NCBI RefSeq assembly: GCF_030499575.1
Contig: NZ_JASTLC010000001.1
Span: 2,318,001-2,382,000, forward strand
Origin: Streptomyces sp. DG2A-72
GTDB taxonomy: Bacteria; Actinomycetota; Actinomycetes; Streptomycetales; Streptomycetaceae
Direction: 5' to 3'
Length of the DNA: 64,000 nucleotides
Part shown: positions 55,568 through 64,000 of the stretch, piece by piece
How the letters are laid out: the number at the start of each line of letters is the position of its first letter
Position numbering within the stretch: the first letter of the stretch is position 1
The notes under the pieces: model-generated
Databases searched by the model: none
The model's input: the letters and a program-made list of their open reading frames with translations, nothing else
Told to the model about the DNA's origin: nothing
Translations under genes and position numbers: made by a program

Positions 55568-56557
55568 ATGCGCAAATCGATGCGAGCAGTACGGATCCAT
55601 GAGTTCGGGGAACCCGAGGTGATGGTGGTGGAGGAGGTTCCGGTTCCCGAGCCCGCGCCGTCCGAGGTTCTGATCAAGGTCATGGCCGCAGGGGTCAACT
55701 GGGCCGACGCGCACCGGCGCCAAGGCCAGTACTATCCCGAACCCACCGACTTCCCCTTCACGGTCGGAGGCGAGTTCGCCGGCGAGATCGTCAGCACCGG
55801 ACGCGACGTCACGCGCCACCGGGCAGGCGACGTCGTCTTCGCGCTGCACAACGGCGGCGCGTACGCGCAGTACGCCATCGCGGATCAGGACGCGGTCTTT
55901 CGGGTGCCCGACGGGCTGGACCCGATCGCGGGGGTAGCGCTGATCGTGCAAGGGTTGACGGCGGCAGCGATTCTCAAGGACGCCACGCCGGTGCAGCCCG
56001 GGGAAGCCGTCCTCGTGCAGGGCGCCTCGGGCGGCGTCGGCATGATCGCGCTTCAACTGGCGCGCATCTACGGAGCATCGAAGGTGTTCGGCCTCGCCAG
56101 CTCGCCGCATAAGCGGGATTTCATCCGGACTCACGGCGGCCACGCGCTGGACCCGGCCGACGCAACCTGGCCCGACCAGCTCAGGGCCGCAACCGACCAA
56201 CAGGGTGCCGACGTGGTCATGGAGATGGCGGGCGGCGAGATGTTCCGCCGATCGCTCGACGTCATGGCCCAGGGGGGCAGGATGACTGTCTACGGCGCCG
56301 TAGGTGAGGGGGACCGCACGGTAGACCTCTTGCAGCTCATCCCTCGCAACCTCACGCTGCGATCGTTCTATCTCGGCCCCTACCTCGCGCGTCCTGACTT
56401 CGTCGACAGCACCATTGCGGAGCTCGCTGAGTACGTCAAGGACGGCCGGTTGAAGCTCACGTTGGGCGGACGCTATCAGCTCGATCAGGCACCCGAAATG
56501 CACCGGCTGATGGAGGCCCGGCAGACAACCGGCAAGCTCGTCGTCCTACCGACCTGA
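55568..56557 (+). CDS. Zinc-independent MDR NADPH:quinone oxidoreductase
   Basis: A 329-residue MDR protein (ATG 55568 chosen for the GAGGGA just upstream; ATG 55556 is possible). The GroES-like part has VMAAGVNWADAHRRQG and FTVGGEFAGEIVSTG, the nucleotide part VLVQGASGGVGMIALQLARI. No zinc-ligand cysteines are seen. It may reduce an enone or quinone made by the LLM monooxygenase upstream. Confidence 0.87.
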   Translation: MRKSMRAVRIHEFGEPEVMVVEEVPVPEPAPSEVLIKVMAAGVNWADAHRRQGQYYPEPTDFPFTVGGEFAGEIVSTGRDVTRHRAGDVVFALHNGGAYAQYAIADQDAVFRVPDGLDPIAGVALIVQGLTAAAILKDATPVQPGEAVLVQGASGGVGMIALQLARIYGASKVFGLASSPHKRDFIRTHGGHALDPADATWPDQLRAATDQQGADVVMEMAGGEMFRRSLDVMAQGGRMTVYGAVGEGDRTVDLLQLIPRNLTLRSFYLGPYLARPDFVDSTIAELAEYVKDGRLKLTLGGRYQLDQAPEMHRLMEARQTTGKLVVLPT

Positions 56558-56574
56558 GGCGAGAACGGCGGCGC

Positions 56575-56905
56575 GAGTCGCACAGGGGGTTCGACGCGCT
56601 CGACGAACAGACCGTCGTCGTTCCCGGCAACGGCACCCTCGACGTCGTGGTCCCCTCTCTCGCCGCCGTCCACAGACAACGCCGGGCCCTGGAAGCCCAG
56701 ATCAACGAACTGCTGGAGGCACACCCTTTCCAAGGTCCTTACCTCGATGCCGGGGTCGCGGTGGGACCGCCGCCTTGGTGCTGGTCACCGTCGGCAACGG
56801 CACCAGCTTCCCCACCCACCTCGCCTCCTGCGCCGGACTCGTCCCCGCCCACACATCGTCCGGCACCTTGATCCACGGCGAACACGCACCAAGAGGCGGA
56901 AACTG
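56575..56905 (+). mobile_element. IS110-family transposase C-terminal remnant
   Basis: Frames read DALDEQTVVVPGNGTLDVVV, RALEAQINELLEAHPFQ, then after shifts VTVGNGTSFPTHLASCAGLV and HTSSGTLIHGEHAPRGGN, matching the Transposase_20 domain end of IS110 elements. The DEDD N-terminus is missing and at least two frameshifts are present. Confidence 0.7.
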
Positions 56906-57228
56906 TCACCGACGTGCGCTGAGACTATGCGCTCGAGTTGCGCAGGCCGAGGTCAACCCTTGTCGTGCGGCCCAACTGGTGTCCGCGTCATCCACCGGAA
57001 ACCACGCCTACGGGGACGCACGTCGGCCGAAGTGCGACTTACCAACAAGGAGACGATCTCACCGATCGGGAGCACGGCACGTGGAAGGTGGGCGGCGATC
57101 CGGGTGCCGTCCTGCTGCCACCACTCCTTCACGGAGCGCGCCGCTCTCGCCACAGCGGTCCCCTCATCGCGGATGCCCTCACAACCGTCCAGTCAAATCG
57201 GCACTGTCAATCGAAAGGATGGCTAGCA

Positions 57229-57942
57229 ATGAAAGAAGTCACATTCTCCAAATCGGGCACCGAGGTGCCTGCCGACGACATCCTCAAGATGGAGGTACGC
57301 CGGGCCAGGCAAATGATGGCTCTTCTAGCCCGAAAGCTGGGGCCAGAGAAGATGGCCGACCTCTTTGCAGAGGAGATCCGGGAGAACGAGGAGCGGGAGC
57401 AGGTCTGGCGCGACCGCTCCGGCGACGGCTTCAGGGAGTCCGTGGCATTCGCCCACGTGTCGGAAGGCAGCAGCGCCGAGTTCATCGAATGGTTCCTGGC
57501 GGGATACACCGGCGGGAACGCCCCAGGGATGCAGCGGGCCCACCCTGAGCACCTCGGGGCGATGCCGCTTCCGGATGGCAGGATCGGGATACTGGAAACG
57601 CCAGGACATTCCGAGACGCCGGCGCTGGGGCATCTGACACCGCTGCAGGACTGGAGCGGCATTCCGATCCCCCTCGACCCCGAAATGCCGCATCGCATCA
57701 TGGGCCGTGGCGAGTCGACCGACGGCGAGGCGACACTCTACCTGTTGCACCAGTTCCGTGACACCTCGCCTGGATTCGACGCGCGCCTTGCCATCTATTG
57801 GCGAGACGGCACGCCCGAGTCGATGGTCCGAGGACACATAGATCACCTGATCGTGGAATTCCACAACTGGTTCGGCATGTACCTGCAGACCCGTCGGCAA
57901 CCGACGGATCTCATGCCTGTTGCTCTGAGCATCCACACCTGA
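57229..57942 (+). CDS. Protein of unknown function
   Basis: A 237-residue soluble protein from ATG 57229, with AAAGGA upstream. The N-terminal region is helical and charged (KMEVRRARQMMALLARKLGP, EEIRENEEREQVWRDRSG). The middle has PLPDGRIGILETPGHSE and PHRIMGRGESTDGEATLYLL, the end YWRDGTPESMVRGHIDHLIV. No signal peptide or membrane segment is seen. I do not recognise the family. Its intact frame among debris and a clear ribosome binding site suggest a real gene; the preceding 300 bases hold no other gene. Confidence 0.65.
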   Translation: MKEVTFSKSGTEVPADDILKMEVRRARQMMALLARKLGPEKMADLFAEEIRENEEREQVWRDRSGDGFRESVAFAHVSEGSSAEFIEWFLAGYTGGNAPGMQRAHPEHLGAMPLPDGRIGILETPGHSETPALGHLTPLQDWSGIPIPLDPEMPHRIMGRGESTDGEATLYLLHQFRDTSPGFDARLAIYWRDGTPESMVRGHIDHLIVEFHNWFGMYLQTRRQPTDLMPVALSIHT

Positions 57943-57957
57943 CGCTAGGCCGATGGC

Positions 57958-58014
57958 GCCGCTGTCCAGCAGTGGAACTGCACCGGCGGCACCAACCAGC
58001 GGTTCAAGCTGAGG
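57958..58014 (+). pseudogene. Ricin B-type lectin remnant
   Basis: Nineteen codons read AAVQQWNCTGGTNQRFKL, the QxW repeat of a ricin-type carbohydrate-binding module as seen at the ends of secreted Streptomyces glycosidases. No other part is present. Confidence 0.55.
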
Positions 58015-58033
58015 GCGGTGACCGTACTTCTAC

Positions 58034-58160
58034 ATGAGCAAGCCGATCAGCGAGGCGCCGGCCGAGGTTGAAAAGTGTGCCTGGACGGCCCGGTTCTACG
58101 CCGAGCATGCCCAGCAGTTCCTCGCAGGCAGGCCGGTCGAGACGACCGGGGGCTGTACGC
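58034..58160 (+). pseudogene. Succinate-semialdehyde dehydrogenase fragment cut by IS5 element
   Basis: The frame KPISEAPAEVEKCAWTARFY then AEHAQQFLAGRPVET matches the region after the N-terminal helices of NAD(P)-dependent succinate-semialdehyde dehydrogenases. It degrades just before the left end of the IS5-type element at 58194. Start, catalytic Cys and the rest are absent. Confidence 0.6.
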
Positions 58161-58193
58161 CGATCCGGTGGAACTGGATGCGGGGAAGCTCAC

Positions 58194-59080
58194 TGAGCCT
58201 TTTCCAACCTACTTCAGGAGTATGGCAGTTGGGCTGACAGCATGGCGAAGCCCCTGGTAGATGGGTTTTCGACCAAGAGAACCGTCTCCACCAGAGGCTT
58301 CACGTGCTTGTCTACCCCTCGGGCGTCTACGTGTCCAGCTCCGCCCTCCGCTTCCTTACGCAGCAGTTGCTGCGCCACCGCCGCACGATCGGCTCCCGGT
58401 GGCGGCGCCTGAGCGCCGGCCGCCAGGCCCTGCTCACCCTCGCCCATCTGCGAGTGGGACACACCTATGCCCAGCTCGCGGCCGGGTTCGGCATCGGCAC
58501 CACGACGGCCTACCGCTATGTCACCGAAGCGGTCGAGCTCCTGGCCACTCTCGCCCCCAGCCTCGCCGACGCGGTGCGGACCGCATCGGTGAAGGCGTAC
58601 CTGATCCTGGACGGCACGCTCCTGCCGATCGACCGCATCGCCGCGGACCGGCCGTTCTACTCCGGCAAACACAAGAGGCACGGAACGTGCAGGTCATCGC
58701 CGACCCCTGCGGCCGACTGCTGTGGGCGTCACCGGCCCTGCCCGGCGCTGTCCACGACATCCGCGCGGCCCGCGAGCACGGTATCGTTGACGCCCTCGCA
58801 CAGATCGGCATCCCGTGCTGGGCCGACAAGGGATACCGAGGTGCCGGCGGCACAGTCCGTATCCCGTGCCGGGGACGTTGGGACACCCTCTCCACAGGCC
58901 AAAAGGCGATGAATCAGTCCCACGCAAAGATCCGGGCCCTCGCCGAGCAGGCCGTCGCCACCCTCAAGTCCTGGCGACTCCTCCGCAAACTTCGGTGCTC
59001 GACCACCCGGATCACCAGTCTCGTCCAGGCCGTCCTCACCCTTCATCTGACCAGCTCAGAGTGAGGGTGGAAAAGGCTCA
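58194..59080 (+). mobile_element. IS5-family element with frameshifted transposase
   Basis: TGAGCCTTTTCC at 58194-58205 and its reverse complement GGAAAAGGCTCA at 59069-59080 are the terminal inverted repeats. The transposase begins at about 58304 (SSALRFLTQQLLRHRRTIGS, HLRVGHTYAQLAAGFGIGTT, YLILDGTLLPIDRIAADRPF) and, after a break near 58695 (HKRHG then NVQVIADP), continues with GAVHDIRAAREHGIVDALA, ADKGYRGAGG and AEQAVATLKSWRLLRKLRCS to 59064. The catalytic D, D and E positions are all visible, split over two frames. Confidence 0.85.
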
Positions 59081-59197
59081 CTGTGACCCAAGGTAGGTGG
59101 CGGGACCGACGGGATCCACCACCCCGCGCGGACCGGCCCTCTCGTGGGCAGCACGCCGGCGGCTTGGCCTGCAGGGCCTGTCGAAAGGCGACCGAGT

Positions 59198-59746
59198 TCA
59201 GCGCTCGGCGGTCGTGTGGTCCCATTCCGGATGGAATTCGATGCCGAACTCCTCACCCCCCACCCGGTAGTCCTCCATGACAGGAGCGATCGGCTCCTTG
59301 GGAAGCTCAGGCGAATCGGTCGGCATACCCAAGGCATGCACGTAGCGTTCGAACCCGCCGGTGTTGATTCCGGCCATCCGCGCCGTACTGGACCGGATCT
59401 GGAAGGTGTGCATGGTTCCGGCCGGAATGAAGAGAAAGTCGTTCCGCTCCAGCGTCTTCGCCATCTTGAGACCTCGCAGGTCATCTGCCCACACCCGAAC
59501 GGCGCCGTCCAGGACCCAGATGGTGTGGTGGACCCCCGGGTGCAGATGGGCCGGGATCACATCACCGCGAGGACCTTCGATGAGCTGGAGCCCGAACTGG
59601 CCGCCGGTCTCATCGCCGCTGACCAGCACCGTGGCCACCTGGTCCACGAGGACCGAGTGCTCTCCTTCGCCGGATCGGAGCACATACGGCTGAGGACGGC
59701 CCGGCAGACCCTTCCATCCCTTGTGCGTACGGTTGTCCTTGGTCAT
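59198..59746 (-). CDS. Cupin-domain protein, quercetin-dioxygenase-like
   Basis: A 182-residue single-domain cupin. Metal-binding motif 1 reads PAHLHPGVHHTIWVLDGAVR and motif 2 FLFIPAGTMHTFQIRSS, with the His residues in both. Such proteins are dioxygenases, isomerases or sensors. It is the most downstream of a leftward group with a second cupin, an FAH enzyme and an alpha-hydroxy-acid oxidase, suggesting joint metabolism of an oxygenated ring or keto-acid. Confidence 0.85.
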   Translation of the reverse strand: MTKDNRTHKGWKGLPGRPQPYVLRSGEGEHSVLVDQVATVLVSGDETGGQFGLQLIEGPRGDVIPAHLHPGVHHTIWVLDGAVRVWADDLRGLKMAKTLERNDFLFIPAGTMHTFQIRSSTARMAGINTGGFERYVHALGMPTDSPELPKEPIAPVMEDYRVGGEEFGIEFHPEWDHTTAER

Positions 59747-59827
59747 CGCATACTCCTTTGCGTTTCACTGCTCATCCCATGTCGTCCACACGTGCGGGCG
59801 CACGAGGTACGGCTACGGCGCGGTCAG

Positions 59828-60403
59828 TCAGCGGCCTGACGGCGACTTGCGGGCCGCGCAGGTACTGCGGGCGCTGTTGGGAATGGTGTGGACGTTGCGG
59901 TCGAGGCGACCGCAATAGCAAGGCAGGTAGCCGCCGCCGTGGGAGATGACGATCTTCAGCGTCGGCAAGTGGTCGAGTAGGCCCTCGAAGATGATCGACG
60001 CCAGGGCGCGTGCCTCCTCGACTGTCTGTCCGACGGAGTTCCACAGCGCGCAGTCGAGGTATCCAGGGTCCGTGACGCCGTGCGGATGTAGGAAGACAAC
60101 CAGGCCGCGCTCGGTGATGGCCTCCCACACCAGCCACAGCGACGGGTGGCCGACATAGGTGCCCCGGACGTTGGCGGGCATGTCGACCACGCGCAGCCCA
60201 AGCTCGTCGGTGGCCCGCAGGAGCTCACGCAGGGCGAGGTCGGACGCCTGCAGCGGCAGGGTGATGCTGCCGAGCACTCGGCCGGAGTGGGCCTGCCGCG
60301 TCTGGGCGTTGGCGTCGTCGAGACGCTGGTCGAGGGCCAGGTCGGTGCGCGGGTCGGCCCACTCACAGCCGACGTACACCGCACTGCTGAGACGCCTCCA
60401 CAT
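59828..60403 (-). pseudogene. Amidohydrolase (ACMSD-like) fragment
   Basis: About 170 residues of an amidohydrolase-2 domain: GRVLGSITLPLQASDLALRE, LGLRVVDMPANVRGTYVGHP, VVFLHPHG, IFEGLLDHLPTLKIVISHGG and GYLPCYCGRLDRNVHT. The N-terminal HxH strand and the C-terminal Asp strand are missing, and frameshifts at both ends (near 60400 and 59890) mark it as broken. The family decarboxylates or hydrolyses aromatic or muconate-type acids. Confidence 0.75.
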
Positions 60404-60524
60404 CGATGCCTCGCCTTGTCCACGTCGGCGACGTGCGCGGCCGGGCCAAGCATCTTGGGTTCGGCGTCGGCGATCTGCGGGCGGGGCGCCGTGTCCGTAC
60501 TTCGCTGACCTGGCCGCACTCGGG

Positions 60525-61094
60525 TCACGGGGAGAAGTGGGCGGCCAGAGCCGGATCGTACTGACCGTCCATCAGGACGAAGAGCATGCGGGCGGGTGCA
60601 CCGCTGCGGTTCGCCCACGCGTGGTTCGTTCCGCGCTGGATGACCACGTCTCCCGTCTTGAGGTCTGTCTCGCTGTCGTCGAGGGTCAACGTGATCTCCC
60701 CTGAGATCACGACGGCGTAGTCGACCGTCTCCGTCCGGTGCATCCCGGGGTGGCGTGCTTCAGAAGCCTTCGGGGTGACGTCCGTTTCCCCCATCTCCCG
60801 GAAAGTCTCACGCATCTCTTCGGCCGACCTCGCGAGGAACGTCTCCGAGTCGGGCGGGTAGTCGATCATGCGGATGACCGTGCCGTTCTGGGACGGTTTG
60901 ATCTGCAGCGGGGTGTCGGTCGGATCCGGGCCGTTGTCGATGACCACCGGAGTCGACGTGGTGTTCCAGAGCTCGTAGAACACGACGCCAGGAACAGTCT
61001 GTATCTCGAAGACGTTGGCCGGCGGGCCCATCGACGTCACGATGGCCGTCCCTCCGTCGTGTCCGGTGATGACCCGGGTGGGGGGTGTGGGCAT
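60525..61094 (-). CDS. Cupin-domain protein
   Basis: A 189-residue cupin from ATG 61094 with GAGGAG upstream. The conserved parts are GMHRTETVDYAVVISGEITL and DVVIQRGTNHAWANRSGAPA, giving the metal His/Glu set. The N-terminal region (VFYELWNTTSTPVV) fits proteins annotated near aromatic catabolic genes. It lies 32 bases downstream of the FAH gene and is probably in its operon. Confidence 0.85.
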   Translation of the reverse strand: MPTPPTRVITGHDGGTAIVTSMGPPANVFEIQTVPGVVFYELWNTTSTPVVIDNGPDPTDTPLQIKPSQNGTVIRMIDYPPDSETFLARSAEEMRETFREMGETDVTPKASEARHPGMHRTETVDYAVVISGEITLTLDDSETDLKTGDVVIQRGTNHAWANRSGAPARMLFVLMDGQYDPALAAHFSP

Positions 61095-61126
61095 GACTCT
61101 CGCTCCTCTTGATGGGTGGTGCCTCG

Positions 61127-62095
61127 TCACGTCTGCGGGTCCTCGTCCGAAACGTGCCGCTGGGCTCGCAGGGGTTGGAATGGATCGCCGTTGGTCACGC
61201 GGTTGCTCAGCTCGCCCAGGAGCTCGACGGAGAGTGTGACCTCGTCTCCGGCCTGAAGGGGCGGAATGCTGTCGATCCCGTTGCGCCCCCACAGTTCCGC
61301 CAGGCAGCCGCTGCCGCAGGTGCCCGAGCCGATGATGTCCCCGGGGAGGACCCTGGTTCCGCGGCTGGCGTACGCCACCAGTTCCTCGAAGGACCAGTAC
61401 ATGTGAGACAAGACGTCGGTGCCGACGACGTTTCCGTTCACCGCGGCGGACATCGTCAAGTCGAAGGAGGTGCCGCTGCGCCGGCTCTCCAGTTCGTCTG
61501 CCGTCACGAGTGCGGGTCCCAGGGTCGTCGCGGTGTCCTTCCCCTTCGCCGGTCCCAGATGGAGCTGCATCTCGCGCCACTGCAGGTCACGAGCGGACCA
61601 GTCGTTCATCACCAGGTAGCCCACGATGTGGTCTGCGGCAGCCTCTGGTGACAGATTCCGGCCCTCACGGCCGATGACGGCGGCCACTTCGAGTTCGAAG
61701 TCGAAGCGTTCGCATCCGGGTGGCAGCGGAACGTCGTCCTTCGCCCCGATGACTGAGTGCGGGTTCGAGAAGTAGAAGGTGGGGATCTCGTACCACAGCG
61801 CGGGAACGGTCGCGTTCTCGACGGCGATGGCGGCCGTACCCGACACGTGCTGTTCGAAGGTGACGAAGTCCCGCACAGCGGGGGGTTGCGGAATCGGTGG
61901 TGCGAGTGAGACGGCGTCCAGTTGCAGGATCTCGCGCGGGTCCCGCAGGGCGGATTCACCAGTCGCGTAAAGGCGCGTGCCGTCATCACCCAGCAGGTCG
62001 ATCAGCCGTACTCCCTCGTCGAGTCCGTGGACGACACCGTCCTTGACTACGCCGACTCGTTCGCCCTCACGGCTTCTGTACGTAACGAATTGCAT
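61127..62095 (-). CDS. Fumarylacetoacetate hydrolase-family enzyme (second copy)
   Basis: A 322-residue FAH-family enzyme from ATG 62095, paralogous to that at 20103. Shared blocks are RDFVTFEQHVSG, FDFELEVAAVIGREG, DWSARDLQWREMQ, GPAKGKDTATTLGPALVTAD and GDIIGSGTCGSGCLAELWG. The metal-binding glutamates in the ELEVA region are present. It should hydrolyse an acylpyruvate-type compound. It follows the alpha-hydroxy-acid oxidase by 27 bases. Confidence 0.88.
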   Translation of the reverse strand: MQFVTYRSREGERVGVVKDGVVHGLDEGVRLIDLLGDDGTRLYATGESALRDPREILQLDAVSLAPPIPQPPAVRDFVTFEQHVSGTAAIAVENATVPALWYEIPTFYFSNPHSVIGAKDDVPLPPGCERFDFELEVAAVIGREGRNLSPEAAADHIVGYLVMNDWSARDLQWREMQLHLGPAKGKDTATTLGPALVTADELESRRSGTSFDLTMSAAVNGNVVGTDVLSHMYWSFEELVAYASRGTRVLPGDIIGSGTCGSGCLAELWGRNGIDSIPPLQAGDEVTLSVELLGELSNRVTNGDPFQPLRAQRHVSDEDPQT

Positions 62096-62122
62096 GGTCA
62101 ACGGGATCCTCTCTGTGTACGG

Positions 62123-63349
62123 TCACCGGCGCAGCCTGACGATGCCCTCCGCGAGCTCGTCCAGGCGTCCCGCACCGGCGAGTGACATGGTTCTGGAAAG
62201 TTCGGTCCTGAAGATGTCGAGCGCGCGCCGCACTCCGGGCCTGCCGCCTGCCATCAGCCCGAAGAGGTAGGACCTGCCGATCAGGCAGGCGCGGGCCCCG
62301 AGGCCGACCGCCGCGGCGACATCGGCGCCGGATCGGACACCGCCGTCCATGTACACCTCCGCCTGGGACCCGACGGCCTGAACGACTTCGCCGAGGGCCT
62401 CCAACGGCGTGGCGGCACGGTCCAACTGCCGGCCGCCGTGGTTCGACACGATCACCGCGTCGGCTCCGGCCGACACCACGCGGCTCGCCTCCTGAGCGCT
62501 CAGCACTCCCTTGACGACCAGCGGGCCGTCCCAGATCCGGCGCAGCCACTGAAGGTCCTCAAGCCTGGCACCGGGGTTGAAGATCCGGTTCACCATGGCC
62601 GCCGGCTCACCTTCCGTGCTGGTCAGCGAGGCGAACGTGAGGGGCTCGGTCGTCAGGACGTTCCACCACCATGCCGGGTGGCGCGCCAGGTCGAGCAAGG
62701 TACGGGCCGTGAGCGCGGGCGGGATGCTGAAGCCGTTGCGGGCATCGCGGAGCCTGGCTCCGGCGACCGGGGTGTCGACGGTGAGGACGAGCGCCCGGAA
62801 TCCGCTCTCGGCCGCGCGGTCGACCAATGCGCGCGTCGTCGCACGGTCCTTCCAGAGGTACACCTGGAACCACCGGCCGGACGCCGGCACGGCGATGCGC
62901 TCCGGGGGCATGGTGCCCAGAGTCGAGAGCACGTAGGGGATGCCCGCTTCGGCAGCGGCGGCAGCCGCAGCGAGCTCGCCCTCGTGGTGCATCATGCGGG
63001 TGAACCCGGTGGGGGCCAGGATCACCGGCAGGGAGGAGGCCGAGCCGAGCAGGCTGGTCGACAGATCGGGGGTCTCCAGGCCACGCAGCACCCGAGGGAG
63101 GAACTCCACCCTGGCGAAGGACTCGAGCGCACGGGCGGCGCTCACCTCTGACTCGGCGGCGCCGTCGACGTAGTCGAACACCGCGCGCGGAATCCTCTTC
63201 CTGGCCAGTGTCCGGAGATCCTCGATGGTCGCGGCTCGCTCCAGCCGGCTCCGGCGGCTGACGCGGGGCATCTGCAACCTCAGCAGTGGCCGGATCTCAC
63301 GGAGCCTGGGGACGTGTCTGGAGACATCGGCCGACGTACGGACGACCAC
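62123..63349 (-). CDS. FMN-dependent alpha-hydroxy-acid oxidase/dehydrogenase
   Basis: A 408-residue enzyme of the lactate/mandelate/glycolate oxidase family. GTG 63349 has AGGAGG 5 bases upstream. Blocks present are ARKRIPRAVFDYVDGAAESE, VILAPTGFTRMMHHEGEL, LVLTVDTPVAGARLRD, PLVVKGVLSAQEASR, the catalytic histidine in VIVSNHGGRQLD, and DGGVRSGADVAAAV. It oxidises a 2-hydroxy-acid to the 2-oxo-acid with FMN. As first gene of the leftward group it may feed a keto-acid to the FAH and cupin enzymes. Mandelate- or lactate-like substrates are plausible. Confidence 0.9.
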   Translation of the reverse strand: MVVRTSADVSRHVPRLREIRPLLRLQMPRVSRRSRLERAATIEDLRTLARKRIPRAVFDYVDGAAESEVSAARALESFARVEFLPRVLRGLETPDLSTSLLGSASSLPVILAPTGFTRMMHHEGELAAAAAAAEAGIPYVLSTLGTMPPERIAVPASGRWFQVYLWKDRATTRALVDRAAESGFRALVLTVDTPVAGARLRDARNGFSIPPALTARTLLDLARHPAWWWNVLTTEPLTFASLTSTEGEPAAMVNRIFNPGARLEDLQWLRRIWDGPLVVKGVLSAQEASRVVSAGADAVIVSNHGGRQLDRAATPLEALGEVVQAVGSQAEVYMDGGVRSGADVAAAVGLGARACLIGRSYLFGLMAGGRPGVRRALDIFRTELSRTMSLAGAGRLDELAEGIVRLRR

Positions 63350-63394
63350 TCGAACCTCCTACTGTTGACATGCGACCGGCATGTCCATCAGGTC

Positions 63395-63548
63395 TGGGGC
63401 GCCTGTGCCCGGATGTGCCAAGGATGAGGAGCAGCCCCTCGATAGCCAGTGACAGGATCTGCTACGCCTCCAGTTGCCAGGTTGGTCCGTGATAGATGAT
63501 CAGCATGCTCAGGACGGGCCCGAAGAGGGTTCCCGCGCCGCCCACAGG
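63395..63548 (-). pseudogene. Possible remnant of a LivM-type ABC permease
   Basis: The frame VGGAGTLFGPVLSMLIIYH resembles the last cytoplasmic-loop motif of branched-chain amino-acid permeases (GGxGTLxGPVxG), then an in-frame TAG and ILSLAIEGLLLIL. No other part of the protein is seen. The call is tentative. Confidence 0.35.
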
Positions 63549-63859
63549 CCATGAGGACCGCGTCGAGACTCCAGCAGACGCCGGCCGCGCTGGACCGCGA
63601 CACGCTCACGAACCGGAGGTGATCGCAGCCCCGGCAGGGCCGATGAGCGCGGCGGAGGTGACCCCGCCGAATCGCCTACTCTCCCTGGACATGACGAGCC
63701 GCTCGGACGTGCGGCCGACCGCGGACGGCACAGCACCGGCAGACGACGACGTCTGCACGGTCAGTCGCTGCCGACCGCGGTGTGGAGTGCGACTCCTCAC
63801 TACGTTGGCCCAGAGGTGCGGGATGTGCGGCGGAACGGCCCCTCGCGGCAGGTGACTCG
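63549..63859. other. No supported gene
   Basis: Short open frames exist on both strands, with no recognisable family or ribosome binding site. Confidence 0.4.
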
Positions 63860-64000
63860 TCAGCTCGGGATCACCGGCACGAGCAGGTGCGAGGCGTGCT
63901 CGCCGCCGGAGTGGACGGTCGCACCGTCCGCGCTCTTCCGGTCGGCCGGGTCGTTGTGGGCGAGCCTCGGGTGGAGGTCGTCGTCGTTCGTGAGGAGCTG
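63860..64000 (-). CDS. 3' end of an unidentified gene leaving the window
   Basis: Forty-six codons are open from the window edge to a TGA at 63860. They read LLTNDDDLHPRLAHNDPADR and TVHSGGEHASHLLVPVIPS. The strong third-position GC and lack of stops suggest a real C-terminus. I do not recognise the family; the start lies beyond the window. Confidence 0.4.
   Translation of the reverse strand, partial: QLLTNDDDLHPRLAHNDPADRKSADGATVHSGGEHASHLLVPVIPS

Noticed and set aside
58261..59064. Programmed frameshifting in the IS5-type transposase
   Set aside because: No slippery heptamer is visible near 58680-58700 and a few residues seem to be lost between the two frames, so a plain deletion is more likely.
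1..64000. CRISPR arrays, tRNA or rRNA genes
   Set aside because: No evenly spaced direct repeats, no tRNA cloverleaf arms and no rRNA-like conserved sequence were seen on either strand.

Overview
The window looks like accessory DNA from a high-GC actinobacterium, most likely Streptomyces or a close relative. The grounds are very GC-rich third codon positions, frequent GTG starts, many 4-base ATGA/GTGA gene overlaps, and the families present (IclR, PucR, many TetR, DUF6069-like membrane protein, Streptomyces-type insertion sequences). I see no rRNA, tRNA, CRISPR array or replication origin. The many insertion-sequence remnants and broken genes suggest a chromosome arm, island or large plasmid rather than core chromosome; that is inference.

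Layout. 1-664: end of an IS6-family transposase. 1.2-13.3 kb: an apparently intact 3-phenylpropionate/cinnamate-type catabolic cluster in two divergent operons around 8557-8657. The leftward operon encodes a Rieske dioxygenase (alpha, ferredoxin, reductase, beta), a C-C bond hydrolase, a cis-dihydrodiol dehydrogenase, an acyl-CoA ligase and a small GNAT-like protein. The rightward operon encodes an MDR reductase, then MhpB, MhpD, MhpF and MhpE. IclR and XRE-cupin regulators follow. Together these convert an aryl propionate through a catechol to succinate, pyruvate and acetyl-CoA. 15-20 kb: acyl-CoA dehydrogenase, broken SDR and SMP-30 genes, a Cys-less isochorismatase-fold protein with a divergent TetR gene, and a membrane protein. 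20-28 kb: two TetR-controlled metallo-beta-lactamase-fold modules, one of them an FAH/MBL/alpha-beta-hydrolase operon. 28-33 kb: mobile-element debris, then an adenylation-domain protein translationally coupled to a ferric-reductase-like membrane protein, the most unusual locus here.

34-47 kb: fragments of a CoA-transferase and other genes, then a homoprotocatechuate (hpa-type) cluster (HpaD, HpaE, DapA-like aldolase, FAH-RraA fusion, ketopantoate-reductase-like gene, PucR regulator, class II aldolase, MHS-type transporter). Several members carry frameshifts, and the HpaE catalytic cysteine is a tryptophan. 48-59 kb: a graveyard of IS1182, IS630, ISL3, IS110 and IS5 elements. An IS630 copy splits a GH51 arabinofuranosidase gene at an exact TA. 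Among these lie an intact TetR gene and an LLM-flavoprotein/quinone-oxidoreductase pair. 59-63.4 kb: a leftward group of two cupins, a broken amidohydrolase, a second FAH-family enzyme and an FMN alpha-hydroxy-acid oxidase. The right edge holds small remnants and the end of an unidentified gene.
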